The notes under the pieces are model-generated. The model was not told the origin of the DNA. It saw only the letters and a program-made list of their open reading frames with translations, and ran no database searches. Shown piece by piece: positions 35,478-47,600 of a stretch of 64,000 bases of DNA (positions are counted from its first letter, which is position 1; each line of letters opens with the position of its first letter). Location of the stretch: positions 19,096,934-19,160,933 of the forward strand of contig JAKGHH010000003.1 in the NCBI GenBank assembly GCA_022828595.1. Reading direction: 5' to 3'. The DNA is from Nelumbo lutea. Taxonomy: Eukaryota; Streptophyta; Magnoliopsida; Proteales; Nelumbonaceae. The translations under genes were made by a program, and so were the position numbers.

Positions 35478-35683
35478 GAATGAACAGAAGATGAGATAAA
35501 TTTACAGATGCAACATTCTTCAACTGATTAAGGATCTTTTTTTTTTCCCTTCTGGTAATGGATCATGAGAGTACACAAATCTGGGGGAAGCCCTTCCCCA
35601 AGTGGGAAATTTACCCAAGGTTACATCAGCAGAGGAATAATCAAGATTAAGGAACCTCTTCATACAACATCAGAGTTTTAGGG

Positions 35684-38600
35684 TCAATCAAATTTTCTTA
35701 GAACCTGAGCATTTTCAGTATGCTTGTTTTTGTGATCGGCCTCTGACATTGGTTTCTGGGATGTACTGGATACGTTTGGACCATTGAGCCGTTTATGCTC
35801 CCATAGCAACTGCCACCACTGCAGACCATCTCCCGCACTGTTAGGAATTTTCTGATGATGCTGGAGAATGCCATTGCTCGAGGCATCATGCTCTTTGGTG
35901 CCCGGTGCCCAGCCATATGTTAGATCTACCCTGAAAAAAAAAAAAGGATTTCCTAATTTCCCATGAAAGTTGCTGCAAATATGACATGGGAATCAATTTA
36001 CAAGTTATAACCACACAATCATTGGCACCACTTGGATTAGAGCCTGAATACCTAAGAATCAAATTGATTTGTTCTTAGTAACAGTGAACTTAAAAAAATG
36101 GTCCACAGAAAACGTCCCATCGAGATCATATATTGGTGCAATCTCAAATGCTTGTTAAAATGCCAAAGGCACATGCCATTTAGATAGATCATACCAATGT
36201 GATTTGACGATATGTATTTATACAATTGTAATTAACTGGGAGCGTCTCAAGGGGCAAGTAATTTATCATTCATACCTTAGTTCGGAGGCAAAGAAACCAT
36301 GTCAACAGCACCTTGATTATTTGCACCATCATCTTTTGGATATGGAGGAGGTTCAGCTGAAGGTTCCAAGTTTTTATAGACCTGCTGAAAATGCTCAAAT
36401 TTAAGAAATGCAATATCAAACATTTCACACATTGATTGAGCCCCTAGATGCACATAATGGTTAGTTCCAGCCCTTATAAGCTACAAAAAGGATTTTACTA
36501 GCTACCATCTGAGAGGGTTTAGCCATGGCGATCTGGCAGTGAACCCCAATGATGATCTGAACGGACCATGGATGAGTCATGTTTTTGGGCTCAAACCACT
36601 TCAGATTTATGCATGATATGAAAGTAATACTGATATTTTCAAACATAAATTCATGCATTTTTGCTTCAAGAAATAATATAAAATGAAGTTAGTTATTTTG
36701 TACAGTTTGGTGGGTTTTGCAAGAATTAAACAATAGCAATTTTTCAAACCCATGCGTCCAATATCTTTTGGTTGTGGCAGTAACTCATCTTCAATTTGCA
36801 AATGCTGTCATTTTTTTTTTTTTTTTGTGAAAATAAGGGTGAGCAATGGGCTAGAAATTTGAGACTGTTGGTGAGCTTCTTTGAGAAAGTGACAAACCTC
36901 TGTGAATCTAAACAAGAGTGGTTGCGGGGTTTTAATATGGAGCAAGAGGAGTTAGGGTTGTGGGTAGGGGAATAAGGTTGCTTGATAACTAATTGGCCAA
37001 TGAATTAGGACTTCCTCTTGGTGAACCTTGACAAATTTACAACATGGAAGAGGAATTATATTTCTCTAGGGGGTAGGATAACATTCATTAAGTCCACATT
37101 AGCAAACCTTCTGGTTTATCTCCTTTGGTGTTTAGCATGTCCCAAGTCATTCTAAAAAGGATCGAGAAATTATGAGGTGCTTTCTATGAGAACCAAGGGA
37201 GGAAAAGAAAGATCACCTAATCAGGTGGGAAGTTGTGAGCCAAGGCAAGGAATGTGGTGGCTTGGGATTAGGAAGATTGAACGAAAAGAATGTGGCTTTG
37301 CTAGGTAAGTGGTTGCAGAAATTCCTGTGTGAAACAGATAAATTGTGGCAAGCCCATTCCGATACTTTCTCTTGTGCTTCCTTCTTTGAAACCTTATCTC
37401 AACCTTCTGCCTCTAGTGGTCTATCTTTCCCTGTTAAAGAGGTGAGCAAACCCGTTCTTCCTTGGGTTGATAGTTTTTGTTGGGAAACATTCTTGGAAAG
37501 TTCATTCATAAAAAAAACACTCTTGGAAAGAATTAACACAGGTGACTTGCTTCAAAGAAAGAGACCTAATTCTTGTCTATCCCCACATATGTGTATTCTT
37601 TGCAAAGTTAACGGGGAAACTGGTTGCCACCTATCGATTTCTTGCATATTTGCTAGAACTATTTGGGAATGGCTTTTCTCCCTTTTTGGGTGCAGCTGGA
37701 CCCCCCTCCCCTTGAATGTGCAAAGCCTCTTCTCTCCTTCTTACTTTAGTTGGCCTTTAAAAAGAGGGGGAATTATGTGGAGATGTATTAGGGCTGCAGT
37801 CTGTTGGTCTATTTGGGAAGAAAGAAACTCACGTACCTTCTCAGAAAAGGAAAGAACCATTGAGAATGTAAGAGTTGATACACTTAAGGGTGGCTCACTG
37901 GCTGAAATCCCTGAACCTATTCACAATTTTCTTCTTGGATGACTTGCTGAGAAATTGGTTAGAGATGGTTAATTCTGTTCAGGTTAATAAGGTTTCTTTT
38001 CCCTCTTGGACCTCTCCCCCCCTGGATCCATAAAGCTGAATTTTGATGGCAGTAGTTTAAGGAACCCAGGGCTCTCTGGTACGGGGGGAGTGTTTATGAA
38101 TGAGGAAGGGCTTATTATAGCCATGTTCTTAGGCCCTCTAAGAAAAGTGGTTATTGAAGGTGACTCAGAGGTGGTGGTGGGATGGTTAAATGAAGATAAC
38201 TCTGGCATCTGGAACTATAACAATGAAAAGAAAGTGTTTAAGTGGCTGATTAGGGATATTGAGGTGAAATACAGTTGGGTAAAGAGAACTGCTAACTCAC
38301 TTACTGATGGGTTAGCCAAGCAAGGGGTGAATAGGGGATCTTTCTTTTGGGCTCATTTCTAATTTTGTATCCTTTGTTTTGCTCTAGTGGGGAGTTATTA
38401 AAGTTTATCTCCCTCCCCTCTTGTAATTAAAGTTTCTTGTTCTTAATAAATTATGCCGTTACTGATAAAAAAAGATGACGGTTAGCATTCATGGGCTCTC
38501 TAAGAATGGATGGGGTGCCAAAGTGTCCAACAGAGCTTCTAGCGCTTCTCCTTGGAAAGCTATTCATAAGATCCTCTGGTTGTGTCCTTTCCAGTTAAAG

Positions 38601-41600
38601 AATGTGGCTTGGGTAAAGCTATTCATAAGAATTCCTGTGGGTGGGTGAGTTTCCATTAAAGGATTTGTTCCCATCATTGTTTGCTCTTTCTTCATTCAAA
38701 GGAAAGCCAAATTTTGAGTAATTAACTCCCTCCCCCTCCAGTTCTGGTTTTGGGTGGAATTTGGGTTTTTGCAGGAATATAAGAGATACAAAATTAGGTT
38801 GTCTCAAATCTTTTACAAATTCTTAATGGGGTTTTCCTTGATGATAGTAAAGGAGATTGTTGTATTTGGTCTTTTCATCCTTTAAGGGTGTTCAGCTATG
38901 ACTCTTTTTTCAAGTTTGTCTTCTTCAACTCTCTCCTCTATGTTTTTCCCAGTTAAAGAGGTTTGGTGCCATCCTATCCCTCCTAAAGTGGGTGCTTTTT
39001 GCCAGGAGGTCTTCCATGGTGCTATTAATACTTGCAACTCGTTGCAGAGTAAGAGACCTGGTTGGTGCCTCTCCCCAAACCGGTGTATTTTGTGTAAATT
39101 TAATGGTGAGACTGCTTATCATCTTCTAATTTCCTGCCCCTTTTCTTGTTGCATTTGGGATTGTTTTTTTTTTCCTCTTTTTGGGTGCGGGTGGAACACT
39201 CCAAGTAGTTTGGTCAAGTTCTTTGACTCTACTACTTTTAGGTGGCCAAAAAGAAGGGGGGGGGGAGGGGGGTATTGTGGAAATGCACAAGGCTAGTAGT
39301 GATTTGAACAATATAGGAGGAAGAAGTGTCCCACTCTTCCTCAATCATATCAGATTTTATCTTAATTTAGGTAGCAAAATTAAATTTTGGGAAGACTTAT
39401 GGGTGGGTGAAACTCCTTTGAAGGATTCCTTTCCTTCTCTATTTGCCCTATCTTCTCTTAAGGGCAAACCGGTCTATGAGTTTTTGTTCCCTTCTCCTTT
39501 AGTTAATGGGGTTTGGTTGGAACCTAGGCTTTCGTAGAAATGTGAGGGATTCAGAATTGGGCCTTGTTTCAAACCTACTACACATTTTTGAAGGGGTTTT
39601 CCTTAGCATAAACAAATAGGATGTTAGAATTTGGACTCTACGTCCTTCTGGGGTATTCAGTTGTGCTTCTTTCTTCTAGTCTTTGTCCTCGTCTTCTGAA
39701 CTAGTTGTGTCCTTTCCTATTAAAGAAGTTTGGTGTTGCCCATCCCCCCATAGTGGGTGCCTTTTTTCGGGAGGTTTTCCATGGTGCAACTAACACTTGC
39801 AACATGCTCCATAAGTACAGAGAAAGAGACCTAGCTGGTGCCTTTACCCAAATTGGTGCTGTTTTTGAGTCTAACGGTGAATCTGCTCATCACATTTTTA
39901 TTTCCTGCTCATTTGCTTGCGGCATATGGGATTGGTTTCTCTCTCTTTGGATGCAGGTGGAACACGCCAGACAGATTGGACAGGTTGTTTGATGTCTCTA
40001 CATTCATTTGGACAAAAAGAAGGGGAAGACTTCTGTGGAGGTGTACAAGGGCAGCGGTGATCTGGACTTTATGGGAAGAAAGAAATAAGCACATCTTTGA
40101 GGAAAAGAAAAGGAGCAAGGAAGCCTTAATTGAAGGGATCATGGCAAAAGTGTCTCTCAGGATTAAGTCATTGAAGTTATTTTCAGCCTTTACATTTGAT
40201 GACTGTCAGCACCCAAAAATCGGGTGCTGACAATGACATAATAAGGAAGTGGGGAACAATTGCAACTTCAACTTCAGCCAAGAAGAAGTTATTAAGGGTT
40301 TGGGACCCCCTGAGTTAGAATTCCTAAAACTAAATTTTGATGGAAGCAGATTTTGGAATCTGAGCCCGTCTGGAATTGGAGGGGTTTTAAGAAGTGAAAG
40401 TGGAGCTATTGTGGGTATGTACTCAGGCCCCATTGGAATGAGCGATTCTGTAACAGAACTGAATGCAGTGCTCTATGGGATGCAAAAATCCATGGAGATG
40501 GGGGTGAGAAAACTAGTAGTTGAAGGAGACTCCAAAATAGTGATAAGCTGGCTGAAACAGAAAGAGAAAACTCCTTGGTTTTTCAGGAATGAAATTAAAA
40601 TCTTCAGGAATTTTTCAAGGGACATGCTGTTGATAACTCAGTGGACTCCAAGGTCAGCCAATGTTCTAGCTGACCAATTAGCAAAACAAGGGGTAAATAT
40701 GGAACAGTGTTTTTGGGCTCAGTTGTAAGACTAAAAGATATTAAAACTGTTTTTGTTCAAAAACAAGGGGTAAATATGACCAATTAGCAAAATTTATTAC
40801 TTAATGACCAATTAGCAAAACAAGGGGTAAATATGATTTGTACATGCCTTGTTTCATTAAGTAATAAATTTTGATTCTGTTACTGATAAAAAAAGTAAAG
40901 AAACTCTGATAGGAGGTATTATGGTGAAGGTGGCGCATTGGATGAAGTCACTGAATTTATTCTCAGACTTTACCCGTGATGATATAATTAGGATGTGGGG
41001 CATAGTTACAGCCTCATCATCATCAAAGAAGAAAATTTAAGAATTTGGGACCCAGCTGAGAATGACTTCCTTAAAACTTTGCTTTGATGGCAGTAGATTT
41101 GGCAATCTGGGTCTTTTTGGAATAGGAGGGGTAATAGGGATGAAAATGGAGTAATATTGGGCTTGTTTTCAGGGCCGCTTGGGGTAGGGGACTCAACAAC
41201 AGCTGAATTGAAGGCAGTGGTTTTTGGGGTACAAAAAAGCTGGGGAATTAGGGGTGAGGAAGTTGATAGTCGAAAGAGATTCAAAAGTAATCTTAAGCTG
41301 GCTGAAACAAAGTGAAAAGACTCCATGGTACTTCAGGAATGAAATCAAAAAGTTTAGGATACTTTCAAGGGATATGCAGTTGGTTTTTTAATGGACCCCA
41401 AGGTCAGCCAACAGTCTAGCAGTTCACTTAGCAAAGCAAGGGGTTAACAGAGAGCAGTGTTTTTGGGCTAAGTTGTAAAGTTACAAAGATGAAGTTTCTT
41501 TCTGTTCTTGCTGCTTTTTTGTTAAGTCTGTATGGGGGATAGCTGAAGCTACATAAAAGTTGTAATATTCCTCTCTTAATTAATAGTTTTTTCTAATGCA

Positions 41601-44600
41601 GATAAAATAAATATTTCAGTTGTGCAATATATTGCTTGTTCAGTCTAAGCTTGGATTTGCAAGACCTGCATTACTTTAATTGACAAGACCATTTACAAGC
41701 AGTTGGATACAAATGGCTGGGTGCACTGCTGGAATCAACAAGACCATCTGCTATGGTAAATAGAAAGGTATAGGATATTAATAGTTGGATAAATGGAATT
41801 TGGATTAGCAAGAATTTATCATGGTAGACTGCTAGCTACTGCGGTATTTTAGGAATAAGTATAGAACTGCTGTATCAAGCAGTCTAAAGGACTTCCCAAT
41901 TAACACAAGGAGCACAAGACTAACAACATGGGCATGTAACATCAGCAGGGATTGGATTGTTTTCCTTAGTCATGTTAGCAATTTTCAATTGGGGCTCCTA
42001 TAATGTTAATTCCTTCCCAAGAACATCATCTGTTCATTCAAGATCTATTACCTGCTGGTCAATGGGCTTAGCCATTTTTGTTCCAGGCTCGTCACCATCA
42101 TTCAATTTAATACCACCAACCTCCAAACCTGTCCTTTTCCTGTCATGCATACAGTATACCCATTTGAACCAAATTTTGCAGCAATGCAGCTAACTGCAAC
42201 CAAGGTTCTCGGAAGGAGAAAGAACATACAAAATAACTTTATCCTCACCTGCTGAGGTAGTCATTAGCTGCATGGGAAAGGGTCGGCTTAAAAGAAAACA
42301 GTATCCCTCGAAGAGTCTTTCCATCAATATTAGTTTCAATTGCATATCCACAATTAAGAACATCAGTAACCTTAGCTTCAAACATCTTTTCTTCAGGATG
42401 GGTAAAGTCATTCAATGGAAGAGTCTGTTTGTCTGCACCCAAATGGCATCCTATCATCAATCCAGAAGTTGTGATAAACTTTTAAATAAAAACTCGGTTT
42501 TTTATGTGGTAGTACTCACTATAGGCACAGATTAAGAAACTTTTACAGAACCCCTAAACCAATTTTTATTCACCACATGCTGAAAAATATATCCTAATGG
42601 CTAAGCTCTTACATAAGTTGGACCCAGACTTGCACTGTTTCAGAAACATTTACCAAACTTTTCATTCTATCACCTAATTCTTACCAAGAAAATCATGCTT
42701 AAAAAAACTTGAATGCCTCAACCATTAACTGGAGCAAATAAACATCTGGGTGCACAGAGGTAAGGAGAGAATGGTGAATACAAAAGACTATACTATTGCC
42801 AATCCTAAGTTCTTAGTTAACCAAAACATAAATGGGTGTGATATGATGAATACTAGCTGAAATTCAAGTAGTTAGAAGCATCTTAAACAGATTCAAACCT
42901 TAGGCCACATCTGGGAGTGCTTCTCCAATGGGCTTTTTTGTGCTTCATGTTTGGGAAGCCAAAAGCCGGTAAAAAAACATTTGGTGAAGAAGCTCAAAAG
43001 GGATTTTTGTATCTAAAAAGCCCATTTAAAAAGTAGAAAAAACTTCATTTAGCTTTTCATGTTTGCAATAACTTATTTTGAACAAAAAAGATGGTGACTA
43101 AGCCAAACACTAAAAAAGCACTTCTTCAAAAAACCCATTTAGGCCAAAAAGTACTCCCAAATGCTGCCTTAGTACCATAAAAAAAGGTTGGCTTTTGGTT
43201 GTATGCTTCGAGACTAGGGGAGCTGCTCCTTTTTTTTTTTTTTTGATAATTACTAGGGGATCTGCTCTTGATTTGGACATTTTGGCTCCTGTTATGCCCA
43301 TTTTGACACTAGTCTGGATTCATGAGAGATGCTTACTGCTCACATGGAATGGAGCCACTACAAAGAAGTTCCAGGGGTTACAACTTTCAAACGAAGCTTC
43401 TGGTTCATATTGGTCATGTGTTGCGAATGGGAATTGAGCTCTATGTTCCTCAATAGCTCATTGGTAGGAGTGGTCAGCTGTTAACTGGTCATAGGTTCAA
43501 ATCCTACCTCGGGGCATTCGAATCATTCTGAACTAAATAATTGAGAATCAAAGGGTTGTGGTATTTCCTTTTCATTATTGTTTTTTTTTGAACCTTGAAA
43601 CTAAGACTTCCCAAAAGCATGTGCCATTGAATTTGCAAAGACTACATATGGACAAATTGAATTAACAGAGGCAAAAATAATGGAATGAACATTCAGATGG
43701 GAAATAGTACCTTAATGCCTTATAAATGGACAAATCTGTGCTGCCAGAAAGACATGACATTAGAAGGGACTTGACCAATCAAAACCCCCTGGTGAATTTG
43801 ATAAAAAACCACCTGATTGATCACCACTTTTATGCTACCAGTTGATTAGTTACAAGTTTTTTCAGTATCATGTCTTTCCAGTATCATAGTCAAACCCCTT
43901 ATAAATATAAGAAAAATATTTTCTATCCTCGCTCATTATGTCCATGTTTATCCTCAAATGGCAGCTTAATTTCATACAGCTAATCAAAATTTTATTACAT
44001 AAACATCTATCCAAATTTGTAGCTATATCATTGTGTAAATGCCTTGTAGATCAGAATATTGAGGAAAAAGAAGACGTATAAAACCACTTGCTCACTTGCT
44101 CACTTTTTATTGGATGAACTTGTAACTATACATTTCTTGGTGTTTTGTTGTCAAATATAAACAGGAAATTGAATGAACAAGATGAGTGAAAATCCCCTTG
44201 AATTTCGAAGTGAAACCTTAACTTGAACAAGTGATTGCCTGTGACTCATGAGGAAATGGAAGCATCAATAAGCATAACTTTATTTTAGATACCAGCTAAG
44301 AAATTTCTCAAACTTCTCACTCTTTGATGAAAGAAATTTTTGGTCCATACCAATAGCCAAATTGTCATTGATGTACTTTGTTAGAAGGTGGAAAGAACAA
44401 GCATAGAGGTGTAATGTAGGCCATCCACACTGTAGAGGGCTGTGCCTGCCTGGCCCAGCACATCCCGCGGATCGATCCCAGGTGGGCTTGTGCTGTGTCG
44501 GGCTGTGGGTGGCATGATTTTTTTTAGAAAAATCGAAAAGAAATAATGAAGAAGTTAAAATAAATTAACAAGATAGACAAGAAACTGAAAAAACAAATCT

Positions 44601-47600
44601 TAAAATTTTATTCCATATGAATTTTGATGTATACCGTTGTTTATATATGAAATAATAAAATGAAATTGAAAAAATTACAACAAATTTGGAAAAAAATAGT
44701 ATAATAAAATGTATATATATATATATATATATGGGTTGTGCCGTGCTGGCACATGGGCCATGCCTACCTGTAGGTGGCCCAGCCCACCTTACTGCTCTAA
44801 GCAAGTAGTTAGAACCCAACACATAATTTGCAATAGAAGACCAGGACTAGAGATATTGAACACATTGCTGCATTATCGACATGCAAGATCATCCATTCTA
44901 AGCCCTAAAACCCTTAAATTATCTGAAGGTAAAAAAGAAAAAATAAGCAATGTTTCCATGTTAAGATAGGCTTTCTCCAAGCAACCAGATTTGACAAAGT
45001 ATTATGAAGAGAGGTATGGTTGAAAGATCAAAGTATCAACTATTGACAATAATTCTACTTTCCTTCTTTCCTCTTCTTTTTTTAATGATCAATAGTGAAA
45101 ATTCATTAATGATAAAAAAGGATAAATATAAAAAGAACGGGAGTCTGAAAATTAAAAGAGATCTACCCAGAGAACCCAACTAAGTTTACAATTAGCAAAC
45201 CTCATGCCAGTAACAAACAACTCCGCAATCTGTTTCCTAGTACCTTTCCATGCATGCAAATTAAGTACTAGGTAAGCTGATTTTGGGGTCTAATGGAATG
45301 ATGGAGCCCAACCTATCTGCCAAAGAGTTTACCTCTATTATTGATAAAAAAAAAAAAGATTTTATCTCTATGGTAGAATGGCAGGATGGCTGATCCTTTA
45401 TGGGCCAATAGAAGATCTAGTCATTATCCCCATCTATAAAAAAACGATCAAAACACATGGTGAATGGAAGTTTTAAGGCCTAAGAACAATAGAAAATTTT
45501 CAACTTTATTGAATCTCCCTCTCCCATGGAACCAGAATAAGCAATAATTGTAGCACTTGAAAAATTTTTGAAAATCCTCCAATGCCCATAGATTGTCTTT
45601 ACATCTTCTAACTAAGATCCCAATGCAAGATCTCAACATACCGGGAATGGAAGCGTCAATCATAGGCTACAAACATACTGAGTATCCTTAATTTGGAACT
45701 TTGCCATTGGCATTAAGTTTTATTTATCTTAGGCTTTCTCGAGTACTTGCTTACCCGTTATCCTGTAAGTATTTATATTTATTGTTATGGAAAGGTAAAG
45801 ATTATAGAGAAAATTGGGAAAGAACATTCCCTATGAGTAGGTCATGTCTATATGCATCAGTATTGGCACTCTTTGGTTGATCAACTAACAATTTTATGCC
45901 CATGAAGAAAGGAGTACAAAAAACCCTTCAATCTTTTAATCCATGCCCACCAAGTAAAAATTTCTCTCCTCTCTAAATAGGATTCATTAAAATGGAAAAA
46001 ATGCATAAACTTCTATACTACATGAGCATTGACACTTTAAGTGCCAATTTGACACACTACATGCCAATTCAATGAATATCTCTTACAGAGAAAACTAAGC
46101 ATACATATTTACTAAAAATATTTCAATTGAACTAACATATAGAAAGTAATGGTACATGGTAAGAAGATATGCTAATTTTTCCAAATGGAGTTTTGCCTTT
46201 CTAAGGGCTGGTTTGGAGAAGACTGTAATATGTGAGAATGCTAAGAGACTCAGCTTTAACAACTCAGAGTGGTTAAACAAACAGTGTTGAGGAGGAGATT
46301 TGGGATATCTTGTGAAGTGTGGAACGAACAGTAATATTGTTCCAATAGAGCCTTATAATAAATAATTGCTATAAAATATAACAAAATGAGAGTAGCAAAA
46401 AAAAAAAAAGTGTGCAGCAAAACCTTTGTCATCCCACTGAAAGACAGATCATTGAGGTAAGAGTTCCCAAGAATCTATGTCCTCGCTGAAAATAACCAAG
46501 TGAATATCAGTGAATGCTATTGCTATGAGCTGATAGCAAATGAAAGTCTGGTCCCCGTGGTTGAGAAGGCCTGTCAATGATTGGGATGCGAGCCCCTAAC
46601 CAGGATGTTGCAGTTAGTGGAGAAGGTTAAACCCCGAAAACAGCTGAAGATCAACTTTGGTGGAAGGGAGTGATGCAGGATCTTTGTGATTCAGTACTAT
46701 TCTTGCAACCAACAAAGATGGTGTTTGGTAAAGTGGGCGTTTATCACCCCATTTTTCGAGAATAAACGCCCACACTCAACCCATATTTGGACGTGTTGTT
46801 TGGTGCAAATAAATAAACATTTATGCCATCTAGGCAAAAACGCAACTGCAGGCTGTTTGGAAGTGTTATTTAACTGGTGTTTTGCATACGTTGCAAACTT
46901 GCTATAATGTGTGACATGTGCAGTGGTCACCGTCATTGGAGAAGGATGTCTGAAAAGTTCTGATATTACTATTTTAGCCAAAAGTACAGAAGTATATGAA
47001 GAAAAGAGAAGCGGCAGGGGTTTAACTCAAAATGCTCACCACCGATGTGAATCCAGTGAGGATCAACGACAGTGACAAGTAGCAGCGGAGGGCTGATGGC
47101 TCAGAGAAGAAAAATTGAACAAAAAAACTTCAAAATCAAATCCAACTAATGAAGAAAGAGATCTGTTGGGGTTTTAACCCAAGAAACTCACTGGTGATGT
47201 GAATCCGACGAGTAATGACAGTGATGAGTAGCAGCGGTGGGCGGATGTCCAATGAAGGAAACAACGAACAAAACTTTAACCTAACACTTGTACACCAACA
47301 AGTGTAAACTGTGATCTACAGCATGTCAGCAGACATGTGAGATCCACATTGGCTCCACATCAACGAGCCATTGGCAATGGGGTATTGGGGGGCGTTACCG
47401 TTGCCCAAAACAGTAGTGCTCAGAAAATCGAGGTGTGGACGTTTATTGCTGTTTTTTCGTCAAATGCCCCAACCAAACAGCACAACTCGCCCTGATAAAC
47501 GGAAACATCTAAGTGGCACTGTTTATCGGATAAATGACCACGGTAACAAACACAGTCAAAGAAAGAAGAGAAGAGATGGAAATAAAGATGAAATCCCTAG

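Noticed and set aside
37984..38208. Minus-strand frames opposite LINE pieces (also 39126-39344, 40206-40433)
   Set aside because: They are shadows of LINE ORF2 domains that read correctly on the + strand.
43447..43515. Functional tRNA-Asn gene
   Set aside because: Extra base in the D-arm, short variable region and poor acceptor pairing make a working tRNA unlikely.
44709..44969. Open frame through the TA microsatellite
   Set aside because: It begins with a Tyr/Ile dipeptide repeat from (TA)n and ends in intron sequence of the kelch gene.
47010..47260. CRISPR-like repeats in kelch intron 7
   Set aside because: Only two diverged copies about 150 bp apart in plant nuclear DNA; a local duplication inside a foldback element.
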